A DNA stretch of 64,000 nt from NCBI GenBank assembly GCA_964352815.1, contig CAYGTO010000004.1, positions 1 through 64,000 of the forward strand, given 5' to 3'. How positions within the stretch are numbered: the first letter of the stretch is position 1; the number at the start of each line of letters is the position of its first letter. The notes below the pieces were generated by a model. The model saw only the letters and a program-made list of their open reading frames with translations, was not told the origin of the DNA and did not search any database. The stretch is from CAYGTO01 sp964352815. Its GTDB lineage: Bacteria > Pseudomonadota > Alphaproteobacteria > Rickettsiales > UBA3002. Below, piece after piece: positions 8,335 to 15,895 of the stretch. A program made the translations under genes and the position numbers.

Positions 8335-8928
8335 TTATTGCAATACTTCATAGAGTAATTTGATTTCCACTTTGCGGTCTTGCGAAAGGCATTCGATGCG
8401 CTCTTTACGTTTCTTGCCATCGCAGCTTTCATTCTCAAGCTCCCCCGCGCCGCGAATTTCGGCAACCGAAGCGCCGATCTTCGTGTTAGCATCAAGGTAT
8501 GACTCAACGGTTTTCGCGCGCTTTTGCGAAAGCTTCATATTATACTCTGATGAACCAATCTCATCGGCAAAGCCAATGATATGCACATCGCTGATTTTAC
8601 GTGAGAGGTTGATCAAGCGTGACAGCTGACTCAGCTTATGCTGGCCTTCAGAGTTGAGCGTTGAGCTGTTGAAATCAAAGTAAATATTGAGCAGCTCACG
8701 CTTCACCACAGGCTCGGGGGCTGGAGCGGGAGCGGGTTTCGCAACGGGCTCAGGTGCCGGCGGGTTACATTCGTCAATGTTGGTTTCCATCCATTTGGTG
8801 CGAACGCAATTACCGCGCTTATCGACGACGAAATTGTTGCGTTCATCGATCGCCGCATCCTGCGGGATCGCATGCGCGGCTGAGGCCATGAGGCTGAGCG
8901 CACAGAGTGTGGTGATAAAGGTTTTCAT
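8335..8928 (-). CDS. OmpA-like peptidoglycan-binding outer-membrane protein, 197 aa
   Basis: A cleavable signal peptide (residues 1-20, ending AAHA) is followed by a short region with Cys pairs, a P/A-rich linker (about 55-75) and a C-terminal OmpA domain (about 80-195). The motif NIYFDFNSSTLNSEG opens the domain, and GFADEIGSSEYNMKLSQKRA contains the conserved peptidoglycan-contact region. Such proteins tether the outer membrane to peptidoglycan from the periplasm. Two Cys in the C-terminal loop (SCDG...RIECLS) could form a disulfide, as in several OmpA family proteins. There is no beta-barrel half, so it is a small OmpA/Pal-like protein but without a lipobox. Confidence 0.85.
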   Translation of the reverse strand: MKTFITTLCALSLMASAAHAIPQDAAIDERNNFVVDKRGNCVRTKWMETNIDECNPPAPEPVAKPAPAPAPEPVVKRELLNIYFDFNSSTLNSEGQHKLSQLSRLINLSRKISDVHIIGFADEIGSSEYNMKLSQKRAKTVESYLDANTKIGASVAEIRGAGELENESCDGKKRKERIECLSQDRKVEIKLLYEVLQ

Positions 8929-9052
8929 AGCTTGCTCCCTTAGTTTAATCGGAGCGGATCATAGCAGCCCGCACCCAGCGCGCAAGATAAAGGGGCGGGG
9001 TGTGTATAAGGATAGTGCTGGGGAGATTATTATTGTGGGATCCATCTGTTGG

Positions 9053-9163
9053 TCAGCAGACCAACTCTTCAGTGCGCGCAGCGCTTAGCTTTATCGCGCG
9101 AGCCGGAGCAAAGCGGAGACCGGCGAAGCCAAACAGCAGTGCAGCGCGGGGAGAAAACATAAA
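9053..9163. repeat. R5 palindromic repeat
   Basis: CAGTGCGCGCAGCGCTTAGC and CAGCAGTGCAGCGCGGG-type right end, followed by AACATAAAA. It is non-coding and immediately precedes the terminator of the 126-aa gene. Confidence 0.65.
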
Positions 9164-9183
9164 AAACACCTCAAAAGATGAGG
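9164..9183 (-). terminator. Short hairpin terminator
   Basis: On the minus strand CCTCA and TGAGG arms are followed by GTG and a run of T. The stem overlaps the stop codon of the gene at 9171. Confidence 0.4.
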
Positions 9184-9551
9184 GGGGCGAACGCATGCGC
9201 GCCGCCTGCTTCCAGCGTCTGCACCCCGATCTTGCTCACGAGCGAGACCACGATATAGCCGACGAAGAAGTTGTTCGTGCCATTGACTTCGGTCGAAGTC
9301 GCGGCATGGAGCTGCGGGTTGAGCAGTTCCCTCACGGTGGTGGCAACTGCCTCCACCTGCGGCTCGGTCTGCTCATCCCCGGACAGGCCGAGGAAGAGCG
9401 TTGCTTTGCCGCACGGCTCGCCCGACAGGACGACGTGCGACACATCCGAGGGAATCGTCCCTTCGCCACGATGGTGTTGCAGCTGCGCGACGACGGCGTC
9501 GGCGAGCTGCTGGGTGGCGTTGTCGGCGGTGGTGTTGATCGTATCGGTCAT
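9171..9551 (-). CDS. Unknown protein, 126 aa
   Basis: ATG at 9551-9549 follows AAGGGAGAGACTG. The N-terminal 45 residues are hydrophilic (MTDTINTTADNATQQLADAV). The C-terminal 35 residues contain a hydrophobic helix (FFVGYIVVSLVSKIGVQTL) that could cross the membrane. A central region resembles a small alpha/beta domain. No family was recognised. It belongs to the GC-rich, strong-SD class with its own terminator. Confidence 0.6.
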   Translation of the reverse strand: MTDTINTTADNATQQLADAVVAQLQHHRGEGTIPSDVSHVVLSGEPCGKATLFLGLSGDEQTEPQVEAVATTVRELLNPQLHAATSTEVNGTNNFFVGYIVVSLVSKIGVQTLEAGGAHAFAPLIF

Positions 9552-9774
9552 CAGTCTCTCCCTTCACATGTTTCGGGATTTCAGATAAGTCGACTCACTT
9601 CACACTTACACTTACTTACGCGGGGGTGGGTTCCACTGCAATTAGCTGGAACACACGCTTGCCGCGCTGATAGTCTGTGATATCAGGCACCCCGAAGGCA
9701 TACCTATCAACATCACAAGACAATCAGTTCTTACTATATCTTAAGAAAATGCCGCCTTCTAGCGCAGAAAAAAA

Positions 9775-9792
9775 ACTTCATCGAACTGTCAT
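9775..9792 (+). promoter_or_regulatory. PhoB-type box upstream of the PopT-like gene
   Basis: ACTTCAT and CTGTCAT half-sites have spacer CGAA. A weak TATTCA lies 20 bp downstream. It is followed by an R3 repeat and then the DUF368 gene at 9967. Phosphate control would suit a lipid-phosphate carrier, but the -10 is poor. Confidence 0.4.
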
Positions 9793-9819
9793 ATTTGAGG
9801 GGGTAGGGGCGCTATTCAC

Positions 9820-9902
9820 GTCATCTTCGACCGAGCTGCTGCGAGTGTCGGAGATCTCATCTAGAAGATCCCCGAGACGAACAATGTTCGCTCGAGGATG
9901 AC
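9820..9902. repeat. R3 palindromic repeat
   Basis: GTCATCTTCGACCG and CTCGAGGATGAC arms enclose GGAGATCTCATCTAGAAGATC. Other copies are at 20321-20398 and 63563-63646. Confidence 0.75.
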
Positions 9903-9966
9903 GGTGCTTGCCTAGGCGGTATGATTCCCTTACTAACGACTAACGACTAACGACTAATGACTCACA

Positions 9967-10821
9967 ATGCTTCCACCCCTTCTCATCTATCTTAAAGGCA
10001 TCGCCATGGGCGCGGCGGACATTATACCCGGCGTCAGTGGCGGCACGCTGGCCTACATGCTCGGCATCTATGAGCGGCTGATTGCAGCGATCGCAAAGGT
10101 TGATCTTCGTTTCGTGCGCCATCTGTTGACGCTGCAGTGGGGCCGTGCCTATCAACATATGGATGGCAGCTTTGTGCTGCTCGTGGGGGCGGGGATTATC
10201 TCGGCGATTTTACTGCTCACCAAAGTCGTTTCCTTGCCAGGGCTTATTGAAGATTATCCGATGCGTTCGGCGGCGGTGTTCTTCGGTCTGATGATCGGTG
10301 CCATCATCATGTTACTGCGAACCCATCCGCCGCGCTCAACCTTGCAGGCGTTGCTCCTGTTGCTCGCCGCCTATGCGGGCTATACGTTGGTCTATCTCGT
10401 TCCTACGGGCTGGCCAAACAGCCCCGAGATTCTCTTTCTCTGCGGCATGATTGCGATCATGGCGATGCTCCTCCCCGGCGTGTCAGGCTCGTTCCTGCTG
10501 CTTGCGCTCGGGAAATATACGGTGATTCTGAATGCGGTTGCTGATGCAGAGTTTGCGGTGCTCCTGCCTTTTATCGCGGGGGCGCTTACCGGAATCATTC
10601 TCGGTGCAAAGCTGATCAATGCGCTGCTCACACGCTATCACGACAGCGCGGTGCAGGTAATTCATGGGCTTGTCATGGGCTCGGTGGTGGTGCTGTGGCC
10701 CTATGAGGGGCGTTATCGGAGCGGGACCTTTCTGGTTCCCGGTGAAGCGGAGTTGGCGCTTTATGGCATTGGCGCAGCGCTGATCGCTCTAGGGTTTTGG
10801 AACTTAGCTTCGCGGCGTTAG
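9967..10821 (+). CDS. DUF368 membrane protein, undecaprenyl-phosphate translocase (PopT-like)
   Basis: The 284-aa polytopic protein has about eight to nine hydrophobic helices. The family's two pseudo-symmetric re-entrant motifs are visible: GAADIIPGVSGGTLAYMLGIY near residues 14-34 and MLLPGVSGSFLLLALGKY near 160-177. DUF368 proteins such as PopT return undecaprenyl phosphate across the inner membrane for reuse in peptidoglycan and glycan synthesis. The start ATG lacks a good SD and follows tandem ACTAACG units, so the true start could be the in-frame ATG at residue 13. A terminator follows directly. Assignment to the family is firm; the exact substrate is inferred from it. Confidence 0.85.
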   Translation: MLPPLLIYLKGIAMGAADIIPGVSGGTLAYMLGIYERLIAAIAKVDLRFVRHLLTLQWGRAYQHMDGSFVLLVGAGIISAILLLTKVVSLPGLIEDYPMRSAAVFFGLMIGAIIMLLRTHPPRSTLQALLLLLAAYAGYTLVYLVPTGWPNSPEILFLCGMIAIMAMLLPGVSGSFLLLALGKYTVILNAVADAEFAVLLPFIAGALTGIILGAKLINALLTRYHDSAVQVIHGLVMGSVVVLWPYEGRYRSGTFLVPGEAELALYGIGAALIALGFWNLASRR

Positions 10822-10837
10822 CCTATTGAACCAACCA

Positions 10838-10868
10838 TAAAAAAAGCCCGCACGAAGGCGGGCTTTTT
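10838..10868. terminator. Bidirectional rho-independent terminator
   Basis: GCCCGC (10846-10851) pairs with GCGGGC (10858-10863), flanked by A-rich and T-rich runs. It serves the DUF368 gene and the convergent pilin gene. Confidence 0.9.
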
Positions 10869-10885
10869 CGGTATCGAGTAAAATA

Positions 10886-11059
10886 CTAGTTGTTCGCTTT
10901 TTGTAGCTCGTCGCGAACTTTCGTAAATGTCTTCTCAACTTCGTCACCAACCTGGCCAAGAACGACCACCGCGGCAACGGCAATGAGTGCTGCGATCAAC
11001 GTGTATTCGATCGCAGTTGCGCCTGATTCATCAGACATAAATTGTTGAAATAGAGTCAT
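10886..11059 (-). CDS. Flp/Fap type IVb pilin, 57 aa
   Basis: The start chosen is ATG at 11059-11057 behind AAGGAGCATATC; an upstream in-frame start has no SD. The N-terminal leader MTLFQQFMSDESG is followed by ATAIEYTLIAALIAVAAVVV, the signature Flp segment with the prepilin-peptidase site after Gly13, Glu at mature position 5 and Tyr at 6. A short charged tail follows. These pilins assemble into Flp (Tad) pili for surface attachment. No tad/cpa assembly genes are in the window. A CtrA-like 7/8 match lies about 170 bp upstream (11227-11241), which fits known CtrA control of Flp pilin in Caulobacter. Confidence 0.9.
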   Translation of the reverse strand: MTLFQQFMSDESGATAIEYTLIAALIAVAAVVVLGQVGDEVEKTFTKVRDELQKANN

Positions 11060-11266
11060 GATATGCTCCTTAAAAATAGCGGGCAGAGCCCGATTGAAAC
11101 AAGACGTGCTATGACGTCTAACCGCGCTGAAATCATCAGCTACCTTGACATTACCATAAATCGGGTGGTCATGCAACGGATCAATTCAAAAAAACCAAGG
11201 AATTTCAGATAGATAAAAAGCACCGTTAAACTAGGGTAAAATTGAGATAATTCTTGTCCTTGTTCA

Positions 11267-11788
11267 TCATGAAAAATCAACCGCTTGGCGGTCCTCATGC
11301 CAGCGCTTTTTGCGCCATAACAGCCCGAGCCGTGTCAGCCCCTCGCGTGCCAAAAAAAGGCTACGGTCACGGCGAAACAGTGCGCGGCGCGCATCGCGCG
11401 TGAGTGTGTCACTCTGGCGCAATGCTTCGATCAGAGCGGGGGGCATTTCATGGTGAATCACCAGATTGCTCAGCGCGTGATAGCTGCCATTGTCTTTGAG
11501 CGCCGCCGCCGCCTCGTGGAATTCGGCTTCTCGGGCCGCGCGCCATTCGTCATCATCGCGCGGGATGTGCGAGTCGGCCTCTGCAAAGGCAGAGCAGGTC
11601 ATCCGATAGACGCCAAAACGCAGCGTGTACAGCCAACGAAACCGCAGCGCATGGGTGTGGTGTTTCTCCGTGATTAGCTTGAGCTTGAAACACTGATCGA
11701 TCGGCTCGTCGGTCAATGCCAGCGAGCGTTTGAAGGCTAACTCTTGGGTGCCCAAATCAATTTCTGGGGCAATCTGTGGGTGTGACAT
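11267..11788 (-). CDS. Unknown protein, 173 aa
   Basis: The start chosen is ATG at 11788-11786 behind AAAGGAGCCACC. The protein is soluble, rich in His, Arg and Leu, and predicted mostly helical; residues 45-75 (HTHALRFRWLYTLRFGVYRM) are basic-aromatic. A charged helix EWRAAREAEFHEAAAAL lies near residues 88-104. No domain was recognised. It lies 15 bp downstream of the 154-aa gene and shares its style of SD, so the two form an operon. Calls for a nucleic-acid-binding role would be guesswork. Confidence 0.65.
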   Translation of the reverse strand: MSHPQIAPEIDLGTQELAFKRSLALTDEPIDQCFKLKLITEKHHTHALRFRWLYTLRFGVYRMTCSAFAEADSHIPRDDDEWRAAREAEFHEAAAALKDNGSYHALSNLVIHHEMPPALIEALRQSDTLTRDARRALFRRDRSLFLAREGLTRLGLLWRKKRWHEDRQAVDFS

Positions 11789-11803
11789 GGTGGCTCCTTT
11801 CAA

Positions 11804-12268
11804 TTAAGCGTGGGGTTCGTAGGCAGGGGTAGGGTGTTGCTGTGTGCTTTGGCGCGGGCTTAAGGGGCGACGCGCCTGATGACGCATGCGTGCAGGGCTG
11901 GCGCTGTGGCGCGCACATGGCCGCGCGAGCGCGGCTGCCAGCTCGCCGTTTGGCGTCAGAATCGTCTGGCGCATGAGCACTTGATTCACCTTCTCTCGCA
12001 CCCGGGCCGGTTCATATCCGGCATATTCGCAGACCAAAACAAAATCATCATTCGCCTCGGTCAGCCACGTAATCGCATCTAGCTTCGCTTTGCGCGCCTC
12101 ATCTTTGCGCGACTGGCTCGTCGCATCCATCAGCATCTGTGTCAGCACGGCGGCCCACATGCTTCGCTCGCTACTCTCTTCCATCTCCCTCAAGGTGAGC
12201 GCAGGCTGCAGATAGCTGGGTTTCGTGTAACGTCCCTTTCGGCGGACATGATCAGCAAAATATGACAT
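11804..12268 (-). CDS. Unknown basic protein, 154 aa
   Basis: The start chosen is ATG at 12268-12266 behind CAAGGAGAACACC. The N-terminus MSYFADHVRRKGRYTKPSYL is basic. Residues 30-110 are helical with SQSRKDEARKAKLDAITWL. The C-terminal 45 residues are low-complexity (R, P, S, Q, H) and probably disordered. It is first in a two-gene operon with the 173-aa gene. A perfect CtrA-type site lies 140 bp upstream. No family was recognised. Confidence 0.65.
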   Translation of the reverse strand: MSYFADHVRRKGRYTKPSYLQPALTLREMEESSERSMWAAVLTQMLMDATSQSRKDEARKAKLDAITWLTEANDDFVLVCEYAGYEPARVREKVNQVLMRQTILTPNGELAAALARPCARHSASPARMRHQARRPLSPRQSTQQHPTPAYEPHA

Positions 12269-12407
12269 GGTGTTCTCCTTGCGCGAGGATGCGCATGTGC
12301 GGGTGAATGACGACAACAACGAACAGGGTGCGAGACGGCATTCATACCTCTTGGTTTAATTTTATGTGATCTATCTAAATCACAGGTAGAGTTAGAACGG
12401 GTATTGG

Positions 12408-12422
12408 TTAACATAAGGTTAA
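12408..12422. promoter_or_regulatory. CtrA-type site TTAA-N7-TTAA
   Basis: TTAA, CATAAGG, TTAA is a perfect match to the CtrA consensus. It lies between the minus operon starting at 12268 and the plus gene at 12658, so it could act on either. Confidence 0.6.
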
Positions 12423-12543
12423 CAAAAATGTGGAAAAACGTATAAAACTCTCATTTTTGCACAGATACATGCAAAAAGTTGATATTCTAGCGCTTCCGAA
12501 GTGGCAGATCCTATGATATGACTAGGGTATTCCTACTAAGAAG

Positions 12544-12619
12544 GCTTCCCCAGCTCGTTTGAATGAACGGCCATACAGCTACTATCTCGCCTATGACGCG
12601 AAAAGGGAAGGGGGGAAGC
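12544..12619 (+). other. Structured 5' leader of the 157-aa gene
   Basis: GCTTCCCC (12544-12551) pairs exactly with GGGGAAGC (12612-12619), closing a 60-nt domain that holds an inner CGTT/AACG hairpin. It ends 38 bp before the start at 12658. It could be a regulatory leader or the end of a short RNA (ATTTTATC follows). Confidence 0.35.
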
Positions 12620-12657
12620 ATCATTTTATCACAGAAAAATAAACCCCTGAGGAGAAT

Positions 12658-13131
12658 ATGAGTAATTCATTCAATCAAAACGATAATACTCCCCACATGC
12701 GCGATTCGGGTAGTGCGCAACACAACCCGCATGGGCAGCAGCTTGCGCAGATGCAGGTCACGGTGATGGATTATATCCGCATGCTTCAGCGCTTTGCGGA
12801 AGATTCGGCCTGTGAGGCTGACCGTGAAGATCTCCAACATTTCTGCGGCAAAGACTCGCTCGCCTCGACCCTGCTCAAGCTGTGCCAGCTTCAGCAGCAG
12901 CTCATCAAGCTTGAGCAGGAGCTCGCGAAAAGCCAGGCAGGCGAGCAGGAAGACGAGATCCACCAGCTGAGCGAAGCCGATTGGCAGCTGCTCGCCAGCG
13001 CCATCAGCCGGCGCAAGCAGAGCCTCAGGGAAACCAAATCACATGGCCACACATCGAACAAAAGCAGTAGACGGCACAAAACGGATAGCAAGCGCAAAGA
13101 AAAGAAACGCGGAAGGCAGGGGCGAGTATAA
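12658..13131 (+). CDS. Unknown protein with coiled coil and basic tail, 157 aa
   Basis: ATG follows GAGGAGAAT. The N-terminal 35 residues are polar (N, Q, H, S). Residues 36-100 are helical with Q/L/E heptads (LLKLCQLQQQLIKLEQEL), consistent with a coiled coil. A short LSEADWQLLASAISRRKQ segment follows, and the last 40 residues are strongly basic (KSSRRHKTDSKRKEKKRGRQ), typical of nucleic-acid or membrane-surface contact. No family was recognised. It is monocistronic with a structured leader. Confidence 0.65.
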   Translation: MSNSFNQNDNTPHMRDSGSAQHNPHGQQLAQMQVTVMDYIRMLQRFAEDSACEADREDLQHFCGKDSLASTLLKLCQLQQQLIKLEQELAKSQAGEQEDEIHQLSEADWQLLASAISRRKQSLRETKSHGHTSNKSSRRHKTDSKRKEKKRGRQGRV

Positions 13132-13422
13132 ATATGACAACTCCATGACATTTTTTTTAGCGCTGGCGGCCCATGGGTGGTTTTGCTAACACGAACAGTG
13201 ATGGTCTGGTGGCGTGTTAATACATAGTTTTTGTGACATTGCCCACCAGCTATCGCACGGTGAAACCCGTGCAACTTAGGCCGAAACCAAATGCGCCTGT
13301 TCTAAATCATGTAAATAAAGTGTAACCAATAGGCGAAGTTCTTTCGTCGCGAAATCAAAATGCATTATTGCAGAACGGCTCATCTATCTGCGGATAGTGT
13401 AGGTGTCAGCTCTTAGGACAAT

Positions 13423-13501
13423 GTTTCGCGAGCGGACACGCAGTGTCACGCGACGCGATCCAGAGCGACATGCTCTGGACTGCCGCGTCTTCTCGCAGAA
13501 T
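13423..13501. repeat. R6 palindromic repeat
   Basis: TTTCGCGAGCG and TCTCGCAGAA arms enclose GATCCAGAGC and GCTCTGGACTG. Between 13132 and 13678 nothing else was recognised besides this copy, an R5 and a small GCACGG/CCGTGC hairpin near 13255. Confidence 0.7.
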
Positions 13502-13588
13502 CACACTTTCATAATCATGAAAAGAAAGGCTCAGCATGAGCCGAAACCGTAGACGCTTCGAGAACATCGATGATACATTATGGGTAGA

Positions 13589-13676
13589 TCGAGGTCAGCA
13601 GACCGAGCCTTTAGTCGGCGCAGCCGTTAGGCTCATCGCGCGTAACAGCAGTGCAGCGCGGGAGCGAACACAAAAA
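13589..13676. repeat. R5 palindromic repeat
   Basis: CGAGGTCAGCAGACCGAGCC, TTTAGTCGGCGCAGCCGTTA and GCAGTGCAGCGCGGGAGCG are present, ending 2 bp before the stop of the gene at 13679. Confidence 0.7.
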
Positions 13677-13678
13677 GC

Positions 13679-13960
13679 CTAAACATCGAAATCGTATTTT
13701 TCTTTGAGATATTCCTTCACCTCGTCGCTCGGCTCTTCGCCATAGCACGAAGCGATCACCTTACCGAAATCTTCCAGGTCAATCGTGCCTTTGCTCTCGA
13801 TCGCCTGCATAAAGGCTTGCTCACGCGGCGGCTCAACGAGCACAAAATAATAGGCCCAGCGACCGGTCGAATCCTTCGCTTTTAACTTATGGACGAGATG
13901 TCCCTTCTTCGCGATCAACTTATCGACGAAGGACGATGTGCCTTGTTCCGTCATTGCCAT
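13679..13960 (-). CDS. Small soluble protein, 93 aa, paralogue of the 115-aa protein
   Basis: ATG at 13960 has AGGGAG at 8-nt spacing; the ATG two codons later (13954) with AAAGGA is an alternative. The region WAYYFVLVEPPREQAFMQAI, DFGKVIASCYGEEPSDEV and the ending KYDFDV align with YAYVAVRADKLEPFMEAQK, DYGVVVESGIGEPSEEV and DYGF of the gene at 25307, so the two are paralogues. The common G-E-P-S-[DE]-E-V motif and hydrophobic strands suggest a small alpha/beta fold. No family was recognised. A PhoB-type box lies 140 bp upstream. Confidence 0.7.
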   Translation of the reverse strand: MAMTEQGTSSFVDKLIAKKGHLVHKLKAKDSTGRWAYYFVLVEPPREQAFMQAIESKGTIDLEDFGKVIASCYGEEPSDEVKEYLKEKYDFDV

Positions 13961-14098
13961 CCTTTGAACTCCCTCAGTATCCTCAAAAAACGCTCTTTTT
14001 TCAATCCATTCTTTTGCCTAATCGCCCACCGCTATGCATTTCATGCATGGCTGTGACAAAATCATCCCTCTGTCTTAATGGATTTTGCCGTGTTGTGT

Positions 14099-14116
14099 GT
14101 GACGATTGTGTGACGT
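14099..14116 (-). promoter_or_regulatory. PhoB-type box (minus strand)
   Basis: On the minus strand ACGTCAC and TCGTCAC half-sites have spacer ACAA. A weak TAAGAC lies 21 bp downstream. It points towards the gene ending at 13679. An R5 repeat abuts its upstream side. Confidence 0.5.
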
Positions 14117-14119
14117 TTT

Positions 14120-14250
14120 TATGTTCGCTCCCGCTCCGGTCTCCTGACCTCGGCAGAAGACGCAGCGAAGCCAGGAGGCGAAGCCCTTTAGTCGGCGCAG
14201 CCGTTAGGTCTATCGTGAGCGCAGGAGCGCGAACGGGGACAAACATAAAA
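14120..14250. repeat. R5 palindromic repeat, full length
   Basis: The ends are near-inverted (ATGTTCGCTCCCGCTCC and GAACGGGGACAAACAT). The centre carries CCTTTAGTCGGCGCAGCC. It sits 3 bp from a PhoB-type box. Confidence 0.75.
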
Positions 14251-14350
14251 CCTATAAAAGTACCAATGAGCCTTACATCATGCGTGACCCTGATAGGCTG
14301 ACGGCGCGCGATGGGTCAAAATTCCCATTTATTCAATAAAAATCAGCGAC

Positions 14351-14384
14351 TTGTCATCAAATTGTAACATCATTCCGCTATACT
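14351..14384 (+). promoter_or_regulatory. PhoB-type promoter, short spacing
   Basis: TTGTCAT and TTGTAAC half-sites (spacer CAAA) are followed after 10 bp by TATACT, the spacing of classical Pho promoters. It drives the gene at 14505 or a transcript leading to it. Confidence 0.5.
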
Positions 14385-14504
14385 ACAAAGTGTTAATCTG
14401 TTCACTCCACGCTGCTTGCAATGCGGAGGGTGCCATGGTGGTGCCATGAACAGTTCCGGGGATAGTCCCCATCTTTCGCTATCTAAACAAAGGGAGCGAG
14501 TAAA

Positions 14505-15119
14505 ATGATCGGTAATGTGGTGCATACAGTTGCCTACTTCCTGAGCGGCGGCATGTTTGCCACCGCTCTGGCGGTGGCAACCTTCGCCTATTGGGCGGGT
14601 GTCGACTTCCCCGCTTTGGCCCTCATGGTCTGGGGTTTGGCCGAAATCGAGACCATCCACCTCGTGTGGGTGGGCCTATTCCTCTTCATCGCCGTGCTGG
14701 CGTACATCGTGCTCGAGAGCACGATCCCGTCCTTCGTGGGCTGGGTGTATCGCGGCCTGTGCCGCGGAGCGTCCGGCCTTTGGGAAAGGGTGTGCGATGA
14801 CCTTCGGGCTTGCGTGCCAGTCTTCCTGGCGCTTATCACCATCGTGGTCTTCATGACTGCGATGGCGATGTTCTTCGGGGATATGCCCGTGAACATGCCC
14901 AGGTGGGTCGAGTATCAGGTGGGCGTTGCTCTCACTGTGCTCACTGTGTGCTTCTTCCTGCTCTATGCCCAAAGCCTGGGCGCAGAGTGGCAGATCTTCA
15001 CGCCCGTTATCACCATCGGTGATGACGGGACGAAGGAGCGGATCCCAGCGCTCAAGGCAGAGCGTGACGGGAGTGTGGCCGGATATCTGGCCGACCGGCG
15101 AGCCGGCTTGGTTCGCTAA
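14505..15119 (+). CDS. Membrane protein, 204 aa, unknown
   Basis: ATG follows AAAGGGAGCGAGTAAA. Four hydrophobic segments are visible: residues 5-30, 45-70, 103-128 and 143-160. The last 45 residues are soluble (IGDDGTKERIPALKAERDGS). There is no signal peptide cleavage site. It is GC-rich with strong codon bias to C/G at third positions, unlike the GTA genes nearby. A terminator follows at once. No family was recognised. Confidence 0.7.
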   Translation: MIGNVVHTVAYFLSGGMFATALAVATFAYWAGVDFPALALMVWGLAEIETIHLVWVGLFLFIAVLAYIVLESTIPSFVGWVYRGLCRGASGLWERVCDDLRACVPVFLALITIVVFMTAMAMFFGDMPVNMPRWVEYQVGVALTVLTVCFFLLYAQSLGAEWQIFTPVITIGDDGTKERIPALKAERDGSVAGYLADRRAGLVR

Positions 15120-15130
15120 CGATCATGGAG

Positions 15131-15156
15131 AGGGGCGGCGCGCTGTCGCCCCTTTC
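15131..15156 (+). terminator. Rho-independent terminator
   Basis: AGGGGCG and CGCCCCT arms with a 9-nt loop are followed by TTTC, 12 bp after the membrane-protein stop. Confidence 0.65.
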
Positions 15157-15186
15157 AAAGAAATGTCCAAAAAAGAAAGGACAAAC

Positions 15187-15510
15187 ATGTTTCTGCATGC
15201 AGCAGACATGAAGTGGTTCGAATTAACCGCTGACGACCGGGGGCGCCTCGCGGTGCTCTCGATCACAAATGAGGGGGAGCACAACCGCCGCCACAACCGC
15301 CTTGCGGCGGGGGCGGCGGTGGTGATTCTCCTCCTACTCCTGCTCGCCGGCTGTGCCGGTCAGCAGGAGCCCGCCCCGGTCGAGTATCGGGGCACAAACC
15401 CAGGAACGGCGGCTCCGGCTGCCGTTCCTATGCCGCCGGCCAGGCCGGACCTCCCCCGGGAGGTCCAGCGGAATGTAGCCGCTGGCATTCGGGCAAGCAA
15501 CCGCTTCTAG
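15187..15510 (+). CDS. Putative membrane-anchored or lipoprotein-like protein, 107 aa
   Basis: The start chosen is ATG at 15187 behind AAAGGACAAAC; an in-frame ATG at 15163 is possible. After 35 soluble residues and a basic RRHNR patch, a hydrophobic run AAVVILLLLLLAGCAG ends in a lipobox-like LAGC at about residues 52-55. The rest is P/A/E-rich and extended. The long N-terminal extension before the lipobox is unusual for a lipoprotein, so it may instead be a single-pass protein. The function is unknown. It belongs to the GC-rich cassette class. Confidence 0.6.
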   Translation: MFLHAADMKWFELTADDRGRLAVLSITNEGEHNRRHNRLAAGAAVVILLLLLLAGCAGQQEPAPVEYRGTNPGTAAPAAVPMPPARPDLPREVQRNVAAGIRASNRF

Positions 15511-15631
15511 CGGAGGGTTGCCCGGGGAATAAGCGGCGTCGGAGATGAAACACTCTCCGGCGTCACTCGCCCTCCCAAAAAACGCACCTCACCCCCTTCC
15601 GGAAAATCTCAATGTCACCTATGATAGTCTC

Positions 15632-15700
15632 GTCATTCCGGCGGAAGCCGGAATCTGCTGCAATCATCGAGGCTGAGATCCCGACTTCCGCCGGGATGAC
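15632..15700. repeat. R7 palindromic repeat
   Basis: GTCATTCCGGCGGAAGCC and CCGCCGGGATGAC arms with inner CCGGCGGAAGCCGG and GAGATCCCGACTTCC. Related elements are at 38584-38668 and 53862-53963. Confidence 0.7.
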
Positions 15701-15740
15701 AAGGATAGACAGGCGCCTTAGTGATTAATCGCCCCTAAAC

Positions 15741-15891
15741 GAGGCCAGTAGGCCGAACCCTTAGCAACCATAGCGATCAGAAGATCGCTTTTTTTCCATC
15801 GCGTAGCCAGTAGGCGAAGCCCTTCAGTCGGCGTAGCCGTCAGTTCCATCGCGAGGTCAGTAGACCGAGCGGGGAAAAACATAAAAAATAA
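15741..15891. repeat. R5 palindromic repeat immediately 5' of the terminase gene
   Basis: AGGCCAGTAGGCCGA, CCTTCAGTCGGCGTAGCC, TTCCATCGCGAGGTCAG and a final GCGGGGAAAAACATAAAA; the terminase ATG lies 5 bp beyond. The gene has no SD, so its leader is essentially repeat DNA. Confidence 0.7.
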
Positions 15892-15895
15892 CCCT

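Noticed and set aside
9775..9818. Firm PhoB-type promoter for the DUF368 gene
   Set aside because: The box is good but the -10 is poor and the spacing is 20 bp, so it is listed with low confidence and left out of the nine-member set.
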